64,000 nt of DNA, taken from Centrapalus pauciflorus. Its lineage: Eukaryota; Streptophyta; Magnoliopsida; Asterales; Asteraceae. Positions 11,392 to 22,086 of this stretch are shown here, one piece after another; the first letter of the stretch is position 1; each line of letters opens with the position of its first letter. Where the stretch lies: contig JAANYP010000387.1 in assembly GCA_020465985.1 (NCBI GenBank), forward strand, positions 81,718-145,717. Reading direction: 5' to 3'. The translations under genes were made by a program, and so were the position numbers. Below the pieces are notes generated by a model. That model did no database searches. It was given only the letters and a program-made list of their open reading frames with translations, and had not been told where the DNA came from.

Positions 11392-11400
11392 TATAAATAG
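11392..11400 (+). promoter_or_regulatory. Internal TATA box before the S1 third ORF
   Basis: TATAAATAG followed by GTCAACAGTG; S3 has TATAAATAG followed by GTCCACAGTA at 51584. This is a textbook plant TATA box in a non-coding region about 650 bp before the third ORF and downstream of TCGA words. It suggests an internal promoter distinct from the LTR promoter. Confidence 0.55.
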
Positions 11401-11578
11401 GTCAACAGTGTTTCATTTAAGACACCTACCCTCGAATTTGAAATCTCAAACTTGTCTCTGGCGATCTCGAACATATCCTCGAATTTACCGATATTTGAAT
11501 TTCTTCCTATTCCTCGAAGTTTCTCACTGTTTCTCTAACATAAACACACATTTGAGTATAGTGAACATCATAATACTA

Positions 11579-11586
11579 AGTAAGTG
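11579..11586 (+). promoter_or_regulatory. Possible 5' splice donor (S1)
   Basis: AAGTAAGT (GT at 11581) lies about 180 bp downstream of the internal TATA box. S3 has AGGTATAA at the corresponding place near 51750. With the acceptor at 12048 it would define a 5'-UTR intron of about 470 bp. Donor calls by eye are weak alone. Confidence 0.35.
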
Positions 11587-12020
11587 TTAGTTTAGGACAT
11601 TTTTGTGGCAAATATCGACCACATTTGAGTTTTATGTCATTTAAAACTTGGTGACTTTAAATCACAAGTTTTAAAAGCTAAAACTTAAAAATATATGATA
11701 CATAACTTCGGTTACAACCTAATAGAACTAGATTACACGGTTAATTAAGTCCAATGGGGTTAAAATCATGGTTTATAAGTTGAAAGTGACCGACTTCGTA
11801 TTTGTTCTTCAGGTTCGAACTTGTCAGAAAGTTCGAACTTGTTGAAATATCTGTAAGTTCGAAGTCTTTCATGTTCGAATGGGTGTTTCGAACTTAATTA
11901 AGTTCGAATGGTTTTTAACAGTTTCGAATTTGTCTATGTTGGAATGTGCTAGACTTCGAACTTAACCAAGTTCGGAGTTATGCAAATTCGAATATAACAA
12001 ATTTTATTTTAAGTTAATTT

Positions 12021-12048
12021 CTAATTTAATTTGTGATTTTGTGTGCAG
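12021..12048 (+). promoter_or_regulatory. Probable 3' splice acceptor before the S1 third ORF
   Basis: CTAAT (a CTRAY branch-point match), a T-rich tract, then TTTTGTGTGCAG ending at 12048. S3 has CTAAC, a T-rich tract and TATTGTGCAG ending at 52321, three bases before its ATG. Branch-like A to AG spacing is about 20-25 nt in both. Confidence 0.5.
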
Positions 12049-15000
12049 ATATTGGAGACTGTGCCTTCTGTAATAAGCATAATATGGTCATGGCTGTGGA
12101 TCTACAATTGCCGGAGGCTCAGCCTTACCGTCCGATGATAGAGTTCCTGACGTAGTCCAGAGTATCGTATGCACTCACGCATAATCTGCCGACTCTTCTG
12201 ACGTATGTGAGGCAGTTCTGGGATCACCTTCAGGTGGATTGCTCCGTGACACCTACTGTGTTACGCACAAGAGTAGGTGGTCAACCAATTATATTCTATG
12301 CGAACATGTTGAGGCAAATCCTGTAGTTAGGCACAGAGGATCAAGAGGCAGGCCCAATAGATTTCGCAATGCCCATAAGGTAAGCGGCCTTTTTGAGAAT
12401 GGGTTACGCGCAGGACATAACGAAGGCGTCCTACGTCAAAAGCAGGCTAATAGGACAATGGAGGTGTCTGGTCCATGTTATAATGGTGTGCTTTGCGCCG
12501 AAGAAAGCAGGGTTTGACACGATGGTGTCAAAATTGCAGACTGCGTTGATTGCCCTGGTCTACAACAAAAAGATCAGCTTTTCGGAAATGTTTTTCGGAG
12601 AATTCGTTCACCAGATTACCGCTCCGGCCAGAGAATGATTTTTTATGTATCCCCGATTCATAATGATGGTTTTCCGACACGTTTTGCCGAATCTGCCACC
12701 ACTACCTGAGCAAAGTGGTGTTGCCTTGATCGATAAGCGTATTTTTGTTGACTGCCAGACCCATAATGCACGTAGGGCTGAGCAGGTCAAGCCTCAAGTC
12801 CTCAAGTGGCACCGTTGTTTGGTGCAGTGATAGATCCTGATTTTGTTGCTCCGGAAGGAGAAAATTGGATTGGTGAAGCACCCCCCAACAATAGCAATAG
12901 CAGCAACCTCAGAGAGCACCGGCAAGACGTACACCGGTTGCAAGAACCATTCCCCCCTCCCAACCAGCCACTGAAGCTACTGGGCCATCAAGTTCGGCTC
13001 CACAATTTGACCAACGGGAACAAAGGTTGGAGGAAATCTGGGCGCAAGGAGCAGCAACGGAGGAAGATATAGCTGAAGAGTTGGTTCAAGACATTTTGGA
13101 ACCACCAGCTGAGGTAGATGACATTTTCAAGGAGATAGATGAATATCAACCTCCTGTTGCCGAGTCTGTAGGCACAGAAGGTCATGCTGAAGGAGAAGAA
13201 GCTAGGGGACAGCTTGAGGCTGAGGGTCAAGTTGAGACCGCCTCTGAGTCTAAATATGAATCTAGTTCTGAGGAGATAGAGGCTGAAGATCCGACTGTTA
13301 CCATTGGTAGATATGGATCCAGAGTCGTCGTTAGCCGAAGCAAGATGACAAGGCATGTAATTCGTGATGAAGAGGCTGAAGATTCTGATTTTGATTTTGA
13401 AGAAGAAGCACCAGTTGCCCCTAGGCATAGAGCAAAAAGGCATCGTGCAAGGAGCTCCATCTACTTCTGCTATTCCATCTGAGTCAACTGCCGCTCCATC
13501 CACATCAAACGCGGCTTCATCAACGTCCGCCTCCATTCCATCCACCTCCATTCCATCCACCTCCACTCCATTCATTGCTAATCAGCGGTTTACTGAGTTG
13601 AAAAGCAAAGTGGACTTCCAAACAGTCCAAATATACCAGCTTTCAACAGCAGTCAATGAATTGCAATAGCACAATTCAAGGCTGGAGTTAGAAAATGCAA
13701 AGCTTCAAACGACTGTTGCTGCTCAACAAGCAGATTTGACGACTCGACGTTCTCAAATTCTAACTCTGCAGACCCTAATTGAGCAAATAATGAAAGATCT
13801 CCAAGCTCAGGGGGAGAGCGGCTGCAGAGGAGATGAGCTCAGGAGAGTTCAAAGAGATGATGAAGAAGGCGATGATCCTGGCATGCAGAAAGAAAGTGAG
13901 CTAGCAGATCTTTCTCAAAAGACTGCTAAGCAAGCAAATATTCAGGGGGAGCCTGGTTCTTCGAGTATGGGAGGAGGTGAAGCTCAAGAGAAAGGAAAGG
14001 CTCCTGAAGCCTCAGAGGCTTTTGAACAACATATGATAGGAATTCTGATAGATCTAGATGATGAAGATGAGTTCAGATTTGATATAGAAGACTTCATAGA
14101 TCAGGAGGAACTGGAAGAAGCAGAGTTCATTCCTGAGGTTGTTCCAGACTGGAAATCTGATGATGAAGTAGTAGAAGATGAACATGATAATGTTGATGAG
14201 GTTTTGATCCCAAAACAACCTGTCACTGAGCAATACGTGAATAATGATCAGAATGTGATAGACATAGATGTGTTTAACTCAACATTTAATGAAGAATCAA
14301 AATCTGATACAGCTGACAGTGAACATTCTAAAGAAGAGAACAAGAGATTATGGTTTAAGAAAGAAGAGAAGAAGATTGACTTGGCAGTAAAGAAGAAGAT
14401 GAGGCTGCCAAGTCAGGAAAAGTTATAAGGCGGAATTCTAAGTTGGTTCTATGACAGAGAACAGCAGCTATTTGTTCTGAAAAGAAGAGATGGGCTACAG
14501 TATTTGAGAAGAACGTTGAAAAACTTCAACTCATTGCCAAAATGTGAAGTGAAAGAGTTAGTCTGGAAAGAACTGATCAACCTAGGAGATGACCTTTATG
14601 CTGAAGTTGTTGCTAAAATTATAAGAAGGGAGGGTCGATCTGGAAGGTTTGAAAGGCTTAAGCCAAGATCGGGTAAGAGAGTGGAAAATGATAAGTCCAC
14701 TTACTGGGAAACCATGGGCTAAGATGGTTTACAAACCAGTCAGATTCTTAAAGAAGGTTCCATTAAAAACAATGCCACAGGATATCCTGAAGAATATGAA
14801 CTGGTGGTATGTCGACAATGAAACAGCTGAATCCATTATGGAGGATGAAGACGAAAAGGTCATTTTGAAGGTATACGATCCGTTGCACCTTGTCAACCTA
14901 TCCAAGGATGACCTGCAAAAGCTTCATGATCAGCCGATTTTCTTTCATGAAGGCTGGAGATCTGAAGGCAGGAAGTTCCAGAAAGTTGTAAAGGTTTGTA

Positions 15001-15050
15001 TAGAGCAGGGATTGTATGCTGGTAACATTTTGAGTAGGCCTGATACATAG
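12049..15050 (+). pseudogene. S1 third ORF (decayed)
   Basis: Colinear with the S3 third ORF: a globular N-terminal part (AQDITKASYVKSRLIGQWRC, then a TAPARE segment), an acidic middle, a coiled-coil-like stretch near 13575-13800, an acidic region, and a basic C-terminal part (FERLKPRSGKRVEN; HLVNLSKDDLQKLHDQPIFF). The ATG equivalent to S3 52324 reads ATT, and several frameshifts and stops break the frame. The end is TAG at 15048-15050. CAGGGGGAG tracts near 13809 and 13944 look like extra polypurine tracts inside coding sequence. Function unknown. Confidence 0.75.
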
Positions 15051-15073
15051 TCTAATTGAATATCTAGTTAGTA

Positions 15074-15119
15074 GCTATCGTCAAGGGGAGTCTGTTAGTG
15101 CATCCTGTGTGACGATAGC
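15074..15119 (+). other. Inverted repeat spanning PPT and 3' LTR start (S1)
   Basis: GCTATCGTCA (15074-15083) and TGACGATAGC (15110-15119) are perfect 10-bp inverted arms around the PPT (AAGGGGAGTC) and the first bases of the LTR. The identical arms occur at the S3 3' LTR junction. At the 5' LTR only the second arm would be present. Confidence 0.75.
15083..15092 (+). other. Polypurine tract of S1
   Basis: AAGGGGAGTC directly before the LTR start TGTTAGTGCA, equivalent to AAGGGGGAGTC in S3. Confidence 0.8.
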
Positions 15120-15664
15120 AATCTAAATGTAGATAATCTTTTGTAACGGTTCAACCTTCGTAAATGCACGTTAATACATTTGTTTGATATTGGTTGTATA
15201 TATGTTTGAACTTGTTTGTGATTGTTGCTTACATAAGTTCAAAGATAAGTTCAAACATAAGTTCAAAGATAAGTTCAAACATAAGTTCTAGAACAAGTTC
15301 AAAGACAAGTTCTAGAATAAGTTCAAAGCCGAGTTCGAACTTGTTGGTGGACAATTTCGTGGGGCTTGGGCCTTCACGAACTTGTCTGGGCCAAGTTCGA
15401 AGTTAAGGATTATAATTAAGGGTTAATCAGTTTTCATTAACAATCTTTGTAGAAATCAGAGTTCAGAGGCGATTACGAACTTGTGAGCAATTAGCAGAGA
15501 GTTCATGGAGAGATTCACGTGTCGGGACGTTCATCGTTACGTCTATCATCATGTTAGTCTCCGTGTTTCGTGTGTGTGATCAATCCGTCAAACCCCTAAC
15601 GAGGATTCCGCACTCGTTGGACGGTGTTGCGTCAAGATTGGATCCGCAGGTAGGTGATCTTACA
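15093..15664 (+). repeat. 3' LTR of S1
   Basis: Runs from TGTTAGTGCATCCTGTGTGA to GGTGATCTTACA, homologous to the S3 LTR over its start (TGTGACGATAGC), a promoter-like TATAATTA near 15410, and its end (GAGGATTCCGCACTCGTT). Repeats of AAGTTCAAA and AAGTTCGAA (15235-15405) stand immediately upstream of the TATAATTA box, as TTCGAATCTG words do in S3. Confidence 0.85.
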
Positions 15665-15939
15665 TGTTGGCTAAATATGCACTTTTGGTATTACAGATTG
15701 TTCAATTGAAATGTAGATTTACGTTAAAACTTTAGTTGCTCATGTCTCATGTTATTTGATCAGGCTTTATCGTTCTATACTTGAGTATTGTTTTATTTTA
15801 TAAGTGTTATTTGCTTGACTTTGATTTATCAGGTTTCCTCAAAAACAACTATTGGTGCTCAAAATAGAAAACTTAAGAAAAAAGAGGAATCTTTTCTATT
15901 GTGTCGCCCTTGGCATTAAAAACCCTAGGACCGGCCCTG
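15665..15939 (-). mobile_element. Unassigned stretch ending in a hAT-like terminus
   Basis: Non-coding. The right edge (15903-15939) reads on the minus strand CAGGGCCGGTCCTAGGG, then GCCAAGGGCGACACAATAG. This matches the terminal sequence style of a widespread plant hAT group (CAGGGCCGG ends with an internal GGGCGA). No matching left end or 8-bp duplication is visible, so only one terminus remains. The preceding 230 bp show no gene. Confidence 0.35.
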
Positions 15940-16607
15940 GTCTCGAGTCTTGGTTTGGCACAACACACACAATACATACAAGGTCAGGTGTTAAACTACA
16001 CTATATATGTTATTATCAAAACAGATAGATTCAAGGAGGGTCAAAGAAGTAAATAGGAGATTATTTATAAGCTAAACTATCACATTTCAATATCTGCATA
16101 GATGGGGTCTCTATTTCTTATTGATAATTATTATATAGATAACATTATTGAAAACTAATCTAGATGTTAATTGGTCTCTATTTGAATTGAAAACTGATCA
16201 GATTTTGAACTAGAGACCATATTAATAATAATTATATACAATATAATTGAAAACTGATCAACATGCATTTATATGTGTACAAAATTTACTAATAATAAGC
16301 CAATTAACTTCGATCACTACACTGAGTAGCAATAGTTATATTTTATATGGGGTTGAAAAACTAATGCTTATATAAATCATCAAGATTGTTAATTGGCTTA
16401 TTATTATTAATCCTCCTGAGAGGCTCCAAAGCATAAAACTTGACGCGTATGTTTCGAGAAAGGATCTCTTTAATGTTGTTTTTAAACTGTTTTTTTTAAT
16501 TGTTTTTTTGCTGTTTTTTTGCTGTTTTTTACTACACTGTTTATTTTTACTGTCTGTAATACTGCTTCATAATGTTTTCGTTATCATTTATAATTTAGAA
16601 AACACAC
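15940..16607. other. AT-rich stretch with one small inverted repeat
   Basis: No gene is seen. An inverted repeat of about 18 bp (AATAATAAGCCAATTAAC at 16291-16308; GTTAATTGGCTTATTATT at 16388-16405) encloses about 80 bp, possibly a very short MITE. A run of CTGTTTTTTTG repeats lies at 16480-16540. Confidence 0.4.
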
Positions 16608-16967
16608 TGTTAGACATTTAATTTCGATCATACGGAGTTATTTTGTAATAATTATTTACACTTAGCATTTAGCTTTGTATTTATTTCCTTGTAATTTATT
16701 TCTATGTAAAAGTCTAGGGGGCAATTGTGTCAATGCCCCATAGTTAATTAAATGGAGCTATAAAGCTCCTAGGGTTTACTTTTGTAAAGACACACATATA
16801 TTGAATACAATTCACTGCAGCCGCCACTTGCATATTCTCTCAATATTCATATTGTCTTCTTCATCATTTCCTAATTATTGAGCATGTTTCTTCTTGGGAT
16901 TTGATAAAGAGTTTATAAAAGGTGCTGAATATATACGGGAATAGTGTTTTACAATTGGTATCGATAC
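16608..16967 (+). repeat. Possible copia LTR remnant with primer-site-like end
   Basis: TGTTAGACATTTAATTTCG (16608) to GTGTTTTACA (16953), then TTGGTATCGATAC, which resembles the TGGTATCAGAGC primer site for initiator Met tRNA with changes. The interior carries GGGTTTACTTTTGTAAAGACACACATATATTG, reminiscent of plant LTR U5 regions. No coding part or partner LTR is visible. Low confidence. Confidence 0.3.
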
Positions 16968-17329
16968 GGTATATATTGTACGTGTTTTCATATGTTGCAG
17001 TTTAGTTACTTTCTTTTGACATATGCAAAGTGATCGACAGAAGGAGAGTTGTGTATGATAAGCGTCGGTTTCGTATGAAAGAAATTACAAGAAGAGGAAA
17101 TGAATATGCATTCCCAAGATTGTAATTTACTTTTTTGTTGTATCACTTATACATTTGATGATCCTTATTTTGGTTGTAGATGTTTATATAGTTGAAATAT
17201 TTTTTGATCGATGTGTTATGAAATGATATTATTTTTGTTAAATTGAATTGTAAGTAGAAAACTATCACGAAGCAATTAAATAAATATTTGTATTTGCATT
17301 AAATTTTAAAAATAATGAATGTGTTTCTT
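16968..17329. other. Unassigned AT-rich stretch
   Basis: No supported gene. A short open reading segment (about 17026-17128) rich in arginine ends at TAA and could be the last exon of a lost transposase, but I recognise no motif. It leads into the CACTA-like repeats. Confidence 0.3.
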
Positions 17330-17779
17330 TTGTCTAGAAAATATTGCATTTATGTAACTTAAAACAATAATAAAGTGTTGCAATAGATTGATAATAGTGT
17401 TGCATTTACATATGACAACATTTGATAAGTGTTGCAATTGATAAGTAAAGTGTTGCTATAAGTTGGTAACAATAAATTAAAAGTGTTGCTTTAGAGTATA
17501 AAAAGTATTGCATTTAAACAGTGTTGCATTTAAAAAGTGTTGCATTTATAAAATAATGGCAACACATTAAAAAGTGTTGCTTTAGAATATAAAGAGTGTT
17601 GCATTTACAAAATAATGGCAACACTTTTGAAAAGTGTTGCATTATCTAGTGAAAGTGTCGCTTTAAGGCGACGTTGGCTAAGGTGGCACCACATAAAGTG
17701 TCGCATTAGGCCTATAACAATACTTTTAAGGTCTAACACAACACTTTTCCCATGTTGCTTTAGGTTCATTTTGTTGTAG
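17330..17779 (-). mobile_element. CACTA-like subterminal repeat region (one end)
   Basis: At least fifteen copies of AGTGTTGC, mostly followed by TTT or ATT, stand on the plus strand, with some inverted (GCAACACTT). The right edge read on the minus strand is CTACAACAAAATGAACC, close to the CACTACAACAAAA terminus of plant CACTA (En/Spm) elements but lacking the first two bases. Dense short subterminal repeats are characteristic of CACTA transposons, where they bind an element-encoded protein. The other terminus was not found. Confidence 0.6.
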
Positions 17780-18131
17780 AACCGAAGTTTCTGGATGACC
17801 AGAACTTCGGTGAGGTCCAAAATGAACACTTAGAGAAAAACAGAAAAACCACATGCAAGCTGTAACCCGAACTTCGGGTGACCCGAAGTTCTGTTAGACC
17901 CCCCCCCCCCCCCGAAGTTAAGGTCAGGCGTAAGAAAGATACTTAGAATAAATTTACAATGCAGTAATTAGAAAGAAGTGAACCGAAGTTCGGGTAGACG
18001 AGAACCGAAGTTCTATTGAGGTCCAACACTTAGTCAAAATTTGAAAACTACCACAAAAGGTGTGGACCAAACTTCGGGTGGACCCCCAACCAAAGGTCCA
18101 ATACATGCTAACAGTTATAAAGCTAAGAATG
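17780..18131 (-). mobile_element. D (left part): copia remnant with CCGAAGTTCGG words
   Basis: Repeated inverted words such as CCCGAACTTCGGG and CCGAAGTTCTG, and a 15-C tract at 17899-17913. The same words resume at 28931-29035 on the other side of S2, and the 5-bp duplication GAATG joins the two parts, so S2 interrupted this sequence. In D's orientation it lies downstream of the pol end at 29998. Confidence 0.6.
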
Positions 18132-18794
18132 TGTTAGGATCTAAAATTAATTAACCAAGACTAACTGATTTGAATTTATCAGAGTATAAATCAATAATCT
18201 TGCTTTGAATCAAAGTTTAATTAAGAAGTTTGCGGACTAACACTTAATTATTTTAACAAAAGCTTTCAGAATTAATAGCAGATAAACATAATAAATAATC
18301 AAGACTGCTTGTATTGCTGATCTCAATGATTACAATCACCTCTAATCTGTTTGATTAGACGAAGAACACAGACTGTTCTTAGGGTTTTACAACCTTAGAG
18401 GCTTATGAAAACTTAAACAAAAAGCAATTACAGACTTGAATATGCAGAAAACTCTTATACAATAGAAAGACCTATTCTATGTATTTATATTGCTTCTTGA
18501 TATGTTTCCTCGAAGGACTACGACTTCTCTAATAGTAGATATGCTGGAATCTTCGTGTAGATATCTTTTCCTGAAAATCAGCACTTTCTGTTTATGAAAC
18601 TGTTGAGCTTCTTGAATCCTTTGACAGCTTGAACAGAGCAGCTCGAGTTGATTTACTCTGGCAGCTTGAAATTTTACACTGGCAGCTCGAGTTTCTTCAA
18701 CTAGCAGCATGAACTTCGGATTTACATATAAACTCTACTAACAGTTTGAGAAGTCTAACTAACAGCTTGATCCTACTTAAACTATTTCCCAACA
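18132..18794 (-). repeat. 3' LTR of S2
   Basis: On the minus strand from TGTTGGGAAATAG to AGATCCTAACA, matching 28268-28930 over its whole length. Next to the PPT on the right and the TSD on the left. Repeats of CAGCTTGA and CAGCTCGAG lie at 18605-18770. The open frame 18477-18710 occurs in both LTRs and has no known motif. Confidence 0.93.
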
Positions 18795-18806
18795 ATCTCC
18801 CCCTAA
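18795..18806 (-). other. Polypurine tract of S2
   Basis: Minus strand AGGGGGAGAT directly before the LTR start TGTTGGG. A second tract, TTAAGGGGGAGTC, lies just after pol at 22040-22052. Confidence 0.8.
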
Positions 18807-18895
18807 CTTAAATTCTTTACACAAGACTTTAAGTTCTATACAAAAATGGAAATGAATAAGTAAACTGTTATTTACAAACCAAGGCTTTCAAAAAC

Positions 18896-21743
18896 TTATA
18901 AATGTGCAAGTTTCTGATCTACAGCCTTCAAAAACTCTTTCTTCATCTCATCTCTATCACAAGATATCTTAACAGATTTCATATGGATCAGCATTTCCTT
19001 TGGAAGATCATAGAATTCAAGATTAAAGAACATACCAGATCCATCTGAAAATTTGATTCTCTAAGTCCTTGATTTGACAAACAGATCAACTTGCTTGATC
19101 TTCTTTCCCTTTCTGTTAGCATTCTCTATCTCTTCCCTTATTGACTCAGGGTCAAAAATGGACTTCAGATCTTTGATAACTTGTTTCACCTGTGGTAGAG
19201 CAGATCTTACTTGTGTCACAGACCCAATGTTATGCATCCTAATAAGCTCATCTCCGGTCAACTTCTGAACCATATGCCAGAATGTATCATACTCTTCTTC
19301 TGGTCCAGATTCGCTTCTCACCACAAACTTAAATCTTAAGTCAATATCATCCAGTGGCTTAGCGTACCAGTAATTGATCAGAGGCTTTGTAACGTCATGC
19401 TGATCAATCAATTTCTCTATCTCCATGGCCTTTTGCAGTTGCTGCTCAAACAATACCCTTTTAACTTGATGCAGCTTTGCTTGTGATGATGTATCAGATG
19501 CAGGAATGGAAGTAACAGCTTGATCAGAAGGAGCAGGGGCACTTGCAGCAGTTTGAACATTACTTGTACCAGTTTGAACTGGTTCTTGGGATCTTTGGAC
19601 TTCTTGGGAGACTTTGGATTTCTTCCTTTTTGTCCATCTCTTTGTCATGGATATCTTGCAGCCTTTCAGTAGTCATGGACTGAGCCATTTTCTTTGGGAT
19701 ACCTGCTGCATAGGCAAAATTTATTAGGAATCTTCTATGTTCAGCCTTAGAATGCCCTGTTAGCATCTTCCTCTTCTTTTCTCCTTGCTCGACCACAAAC
19801 CCTCTCAGGTAATCACCTAAGGTTTCATCATCTTCCATTGGGGGCTGGGTTAGCTGGTCTAACTCTTGATCTTGTTCTTATGCTAATTTTCTGGCTATCT
19901 CAGCATCAAAGGCAATCTGGGCTTCTTTGGAAGAAAATTTGTGTTGGAGACTCAATAAGAATACCCTTGCCCTTATCTTTTGTAGCAGAAGATGTTGCTT
20001 GGACTGAACTGCTAGGAGCCTGAGTTGTTTCTCTTATGACAACTCCAGTTGGTCTTGAAGGAGCAGCTTGAGTTTCTAGACTAACAGCTTGAGAAGCTGT
20101 TGGGACTGTTAGCCTAGATGGTTGAACTGTTGGGGCTGCTTGGACTGATGCTGTTGGAGCTGCTTGGACTGATTCTGTTGGAGCTGCTTGGACTGATTCA
20201 GGAACCTCCTGATTCTCCCCCTTTTTGGAAGCATTGGTTTGGTCAGGAGGACCTACAACCTTTGCCCCTTGGGTTTGAATCAAACGCTCTAATTGAATGA
20301 TCTTATTTCCACAAAGGGTAAACCCTTTATGGAGATAATCCATTCTTTGATTTTGAGCCGCTTCTGCCTGCTTTAGTGCAATGAGTTGTGCTCCCTGTGC
20401 AGCAATGATGGACTTTTGGTATTCCAGCATAGCTACAACAGGTTGCAGCTTGGGATCCGTTAATAACATAAGTTGCAGACTAGCCTCAAGATCAGCAAAC
20501 GTATGTGGTGCTTGTGATCTATCACTGGCATGAATACCAGAAGTAGAAACCTCTGGGCCCCTCTGTTCTTGGTTCTGGGGACTTCCAGCTTGTGTTTGCA
20601 CACTTGCTGTTGCCATGGGCGTGGTCTTAGTGATGTTGGCACTGCCCTGTGCCTCTTGTGCAGAGACAGTAGTAGTGCCAGCCACAGAACCCATATGAAC
20701 AGTCTCTGAAGAGATGTTCACCTCCTGAGTGAGGATGGGAGTGTCCTCAATTGGTTCCCTTTGGATATTCTCTGCAGGAGTGTCCTCCTGCACAGGGATA
20801 TATGGCTCTTGTCTGAGGGCTGAGGAGGAAGGAGCTCCTGGTCCTCTTTTCCTTTTATATAGAAATTTTAGTGTGGCTGTTGGCTGATGAAAAGGAACAG
20901 AAGGAATTTGTGTATCATGGGGAGGGGATTGGGGTCCTGGGGGTGAAGCAGTAATGATAGGTTGAGCCTGCTCAGGACCCTCTCCTCTGTTTCTTGGGAT
21001 GATGTTCATCATTGCAGAAGGCAATGGAACATCTACACTCAAAAAATTGGCACTTTGTTTTAAAAGCCTCTTTATAGAAGATAGTGAGTGCCTATGGGAA
21101 ATATGTATCCTCTTATGTAAATGAGAAGTAGTGCAGGTGTGTGCAATGATTTCAGCCAAAAATCTGGGATACAGATAAAATTTCCCATTCTTAGGGAATG
21201 ATGCCTTAACATCCCCTGAAAAATCATGTTTGAAAAATTAAACCGTTGGCCTGTTGAAAAGCACACTAAGGCAGTGGCAATGTTAGAAGAAAATTCTGAC
21301 CAACCAGTTATTTTGGGGCTCATACACTGCTGAATAATATGGACAAGATATTTCCATTTAGGAGAAAAATGGGCTTTCAAGAAAGTAAATGAATCAGCAG
21401 GACCCCTATAACCTATATTATAAAGACCAGTATGTAAAGCATCAAGAGTTAGGTCTGTTATACCTGTGGCATCTTGAAGATGCAAATGTCGTCGAATTGA
21501 TTCCTCAGTAATGGTGATGGGAGTGCCATCAATCTTGGATAGTATAGAAGGAAGTCCATTGATGGTTTGGACGGAGGCACGGTTCCAGAACTGTTCTATA
21601 TGCGATATGTATATGGTGGGATTTATATTGAGGGCATGGTGGATATGGGAGTGTCTTAGAAAATCCATCATATCATGGGATGGCTGAATTTCAGAGTGTT
21701 TGAGAGAGTATGGAAGGCAGTTGTGTTCTTTGACAAACTCCAT
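18896..21743 (-). pseudogene. S2 third ORF (frameshifted)
   Basis: Probable start is ATG 21743 (MEFVKEHNCLPYSLKH), aligning with the S3 start. The N-terminal domain holds HIEQFWNRASVQTINGLPS, KWKYLVHIIQQCMSPK and FNFSNMIFQGML, counterparts of S3 SYVRQFYDHL, GQWRFLVHVFMICFAP and FSFSQLIFSEF. A Q/P/S/T-rich middle with SVQAAPT repeats follows, then a charged C-terminal part (WYAKPLDDIDLRFKFVVRSE). Frameshifts near 21180, 19925 and 19620, a TAA near 19885 and an in-frame TAG near 19061 break it; the last segment ends at 18896. I recall this family being annotated in Asteraceae under misleading names; function unknown. Confidence 0.72.
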
Positions 21744-21924
21744 TGAAGATTGATCGGAGATTTTAGGGTTGCAAAGAAGATTGTGTGAATCGTTTAGACA
21801 GAAAAAGGAAGGCCGTGGAAGAAAACTTTGTAACTGGTAGTTACAACTGAACGAAACTGGGACCTTTAAAGGTTTTGAAAAGGGTTGGGTCCCGCGCACA
21901 CACATTTAAAAGTAACCTAAATGC

Positions 21925-21945
21925 CCTGCACACTTTGACAGATCA
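21925..21945 (-). promoter_or_regulatory. Weak splice-acceptor-like site before the S2 third ORF
   Basis: Minus strand GTCAAAGTGTGCAG|GG, about 180 bp before the probable ATG. It shares the GTGTGCAG core with the S1 and S3 sites but has a poorer pyrimidine tract and branch point. Confidence 0.25.
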
Positions 21946-22039
21946 AGTGAATAACTAACAGTCCGAGAAAATGAACTAGCAGCTTGAGAAAATACTCAAG
22001 CTGTTAGTTGAAAATTATGCATCATTTTAATGAAACAGT

Positions 22040-22052
22040 GACTCCCCCTTAA
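22040..22052 (-). other. Extra polypurine tract after S2 pol
   Basis: Minus strand TTAAGGGGGAGTC, about 40 bp after the pol stop. Duplicated polypurine tracts are a described feature of Sireviruses; this one is far from the LTR. Confidence 0.55.
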
Positions 22053-22086
22053 ATAAGCATACGATGCAAATAATAATGAAAACAAA

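Larger units (their letters stand above)
11300..11990. repeat. Cluster of TTCGAACTTG words (S1)
   Basis: About twenty occurrences or close variants of TTCGAACTT and its complement AAGTTCGAA lie on both strands, for example near 11341, 11358, 11812, 11828, 11858 and 11955. They bracket the internal TATA box. The same word crowds the S1 LTR at about 15235-15405. Homologous positions in S3 carry TTCGAATCTG or TTCGAGTCTG instead. Confidence 0.75.
10032..12048 (+). other. S1 pol-to-third-ORF spacer
   Basis: Non-coding, but unusually well conserved with S3 50103-52321 in block order. The order is an A-rich post-pol segment, a three-hairpin block (10557-10757), a block containing CATCGCTATCTGATTGAACC, a TTTTA-type repeat, a TCGA-word cluster, a TATA box, and a probable intron ending in GTGTGCAG. 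Conservation of so many non-coding blocks suggests cis functions rather than drift. Confidence 0.7.
7999..15664 (+). mobile_element. S1: 5'-truncated Sirevirus-like copia element
   Basis: Contains the distal half of pol, a spacer of about 2 kb, a third ORF, a PPT and a 572-bp 3' LTR, colinear with S3 from about 48070 to 56081. The 5' LTR, gag and front of pol are gone. The left break falls inside the integrase-RT linker (PNNDSLLKSLNIP matches S3 DYDKLFESFNIP). S1 and S3 diverge too much to be recent duplicates, which makes the pair useful for judging what is conserved. Confidence 0.88.

Noticed and set aside
16313..16330. CACTACACTGAGTAGC as the left end of the CACTA element
   Set aside because: Only the first seven bases agree with a CACTA terminus; the rest does not match the inverted right end.
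17026..17130. Arginine-rich segment ending in TAA as a possible last exon
   Set aside because: No known motif, no start and no second exon; too short to support a gene. Mentioned only in the stretch description.
18477..18710. 77-codon frame present in both S2 LTRs (also 28613-28846)
   Set aside because: Duplicated because LTRs are duplicated; no motif and inside regulatory sequence.
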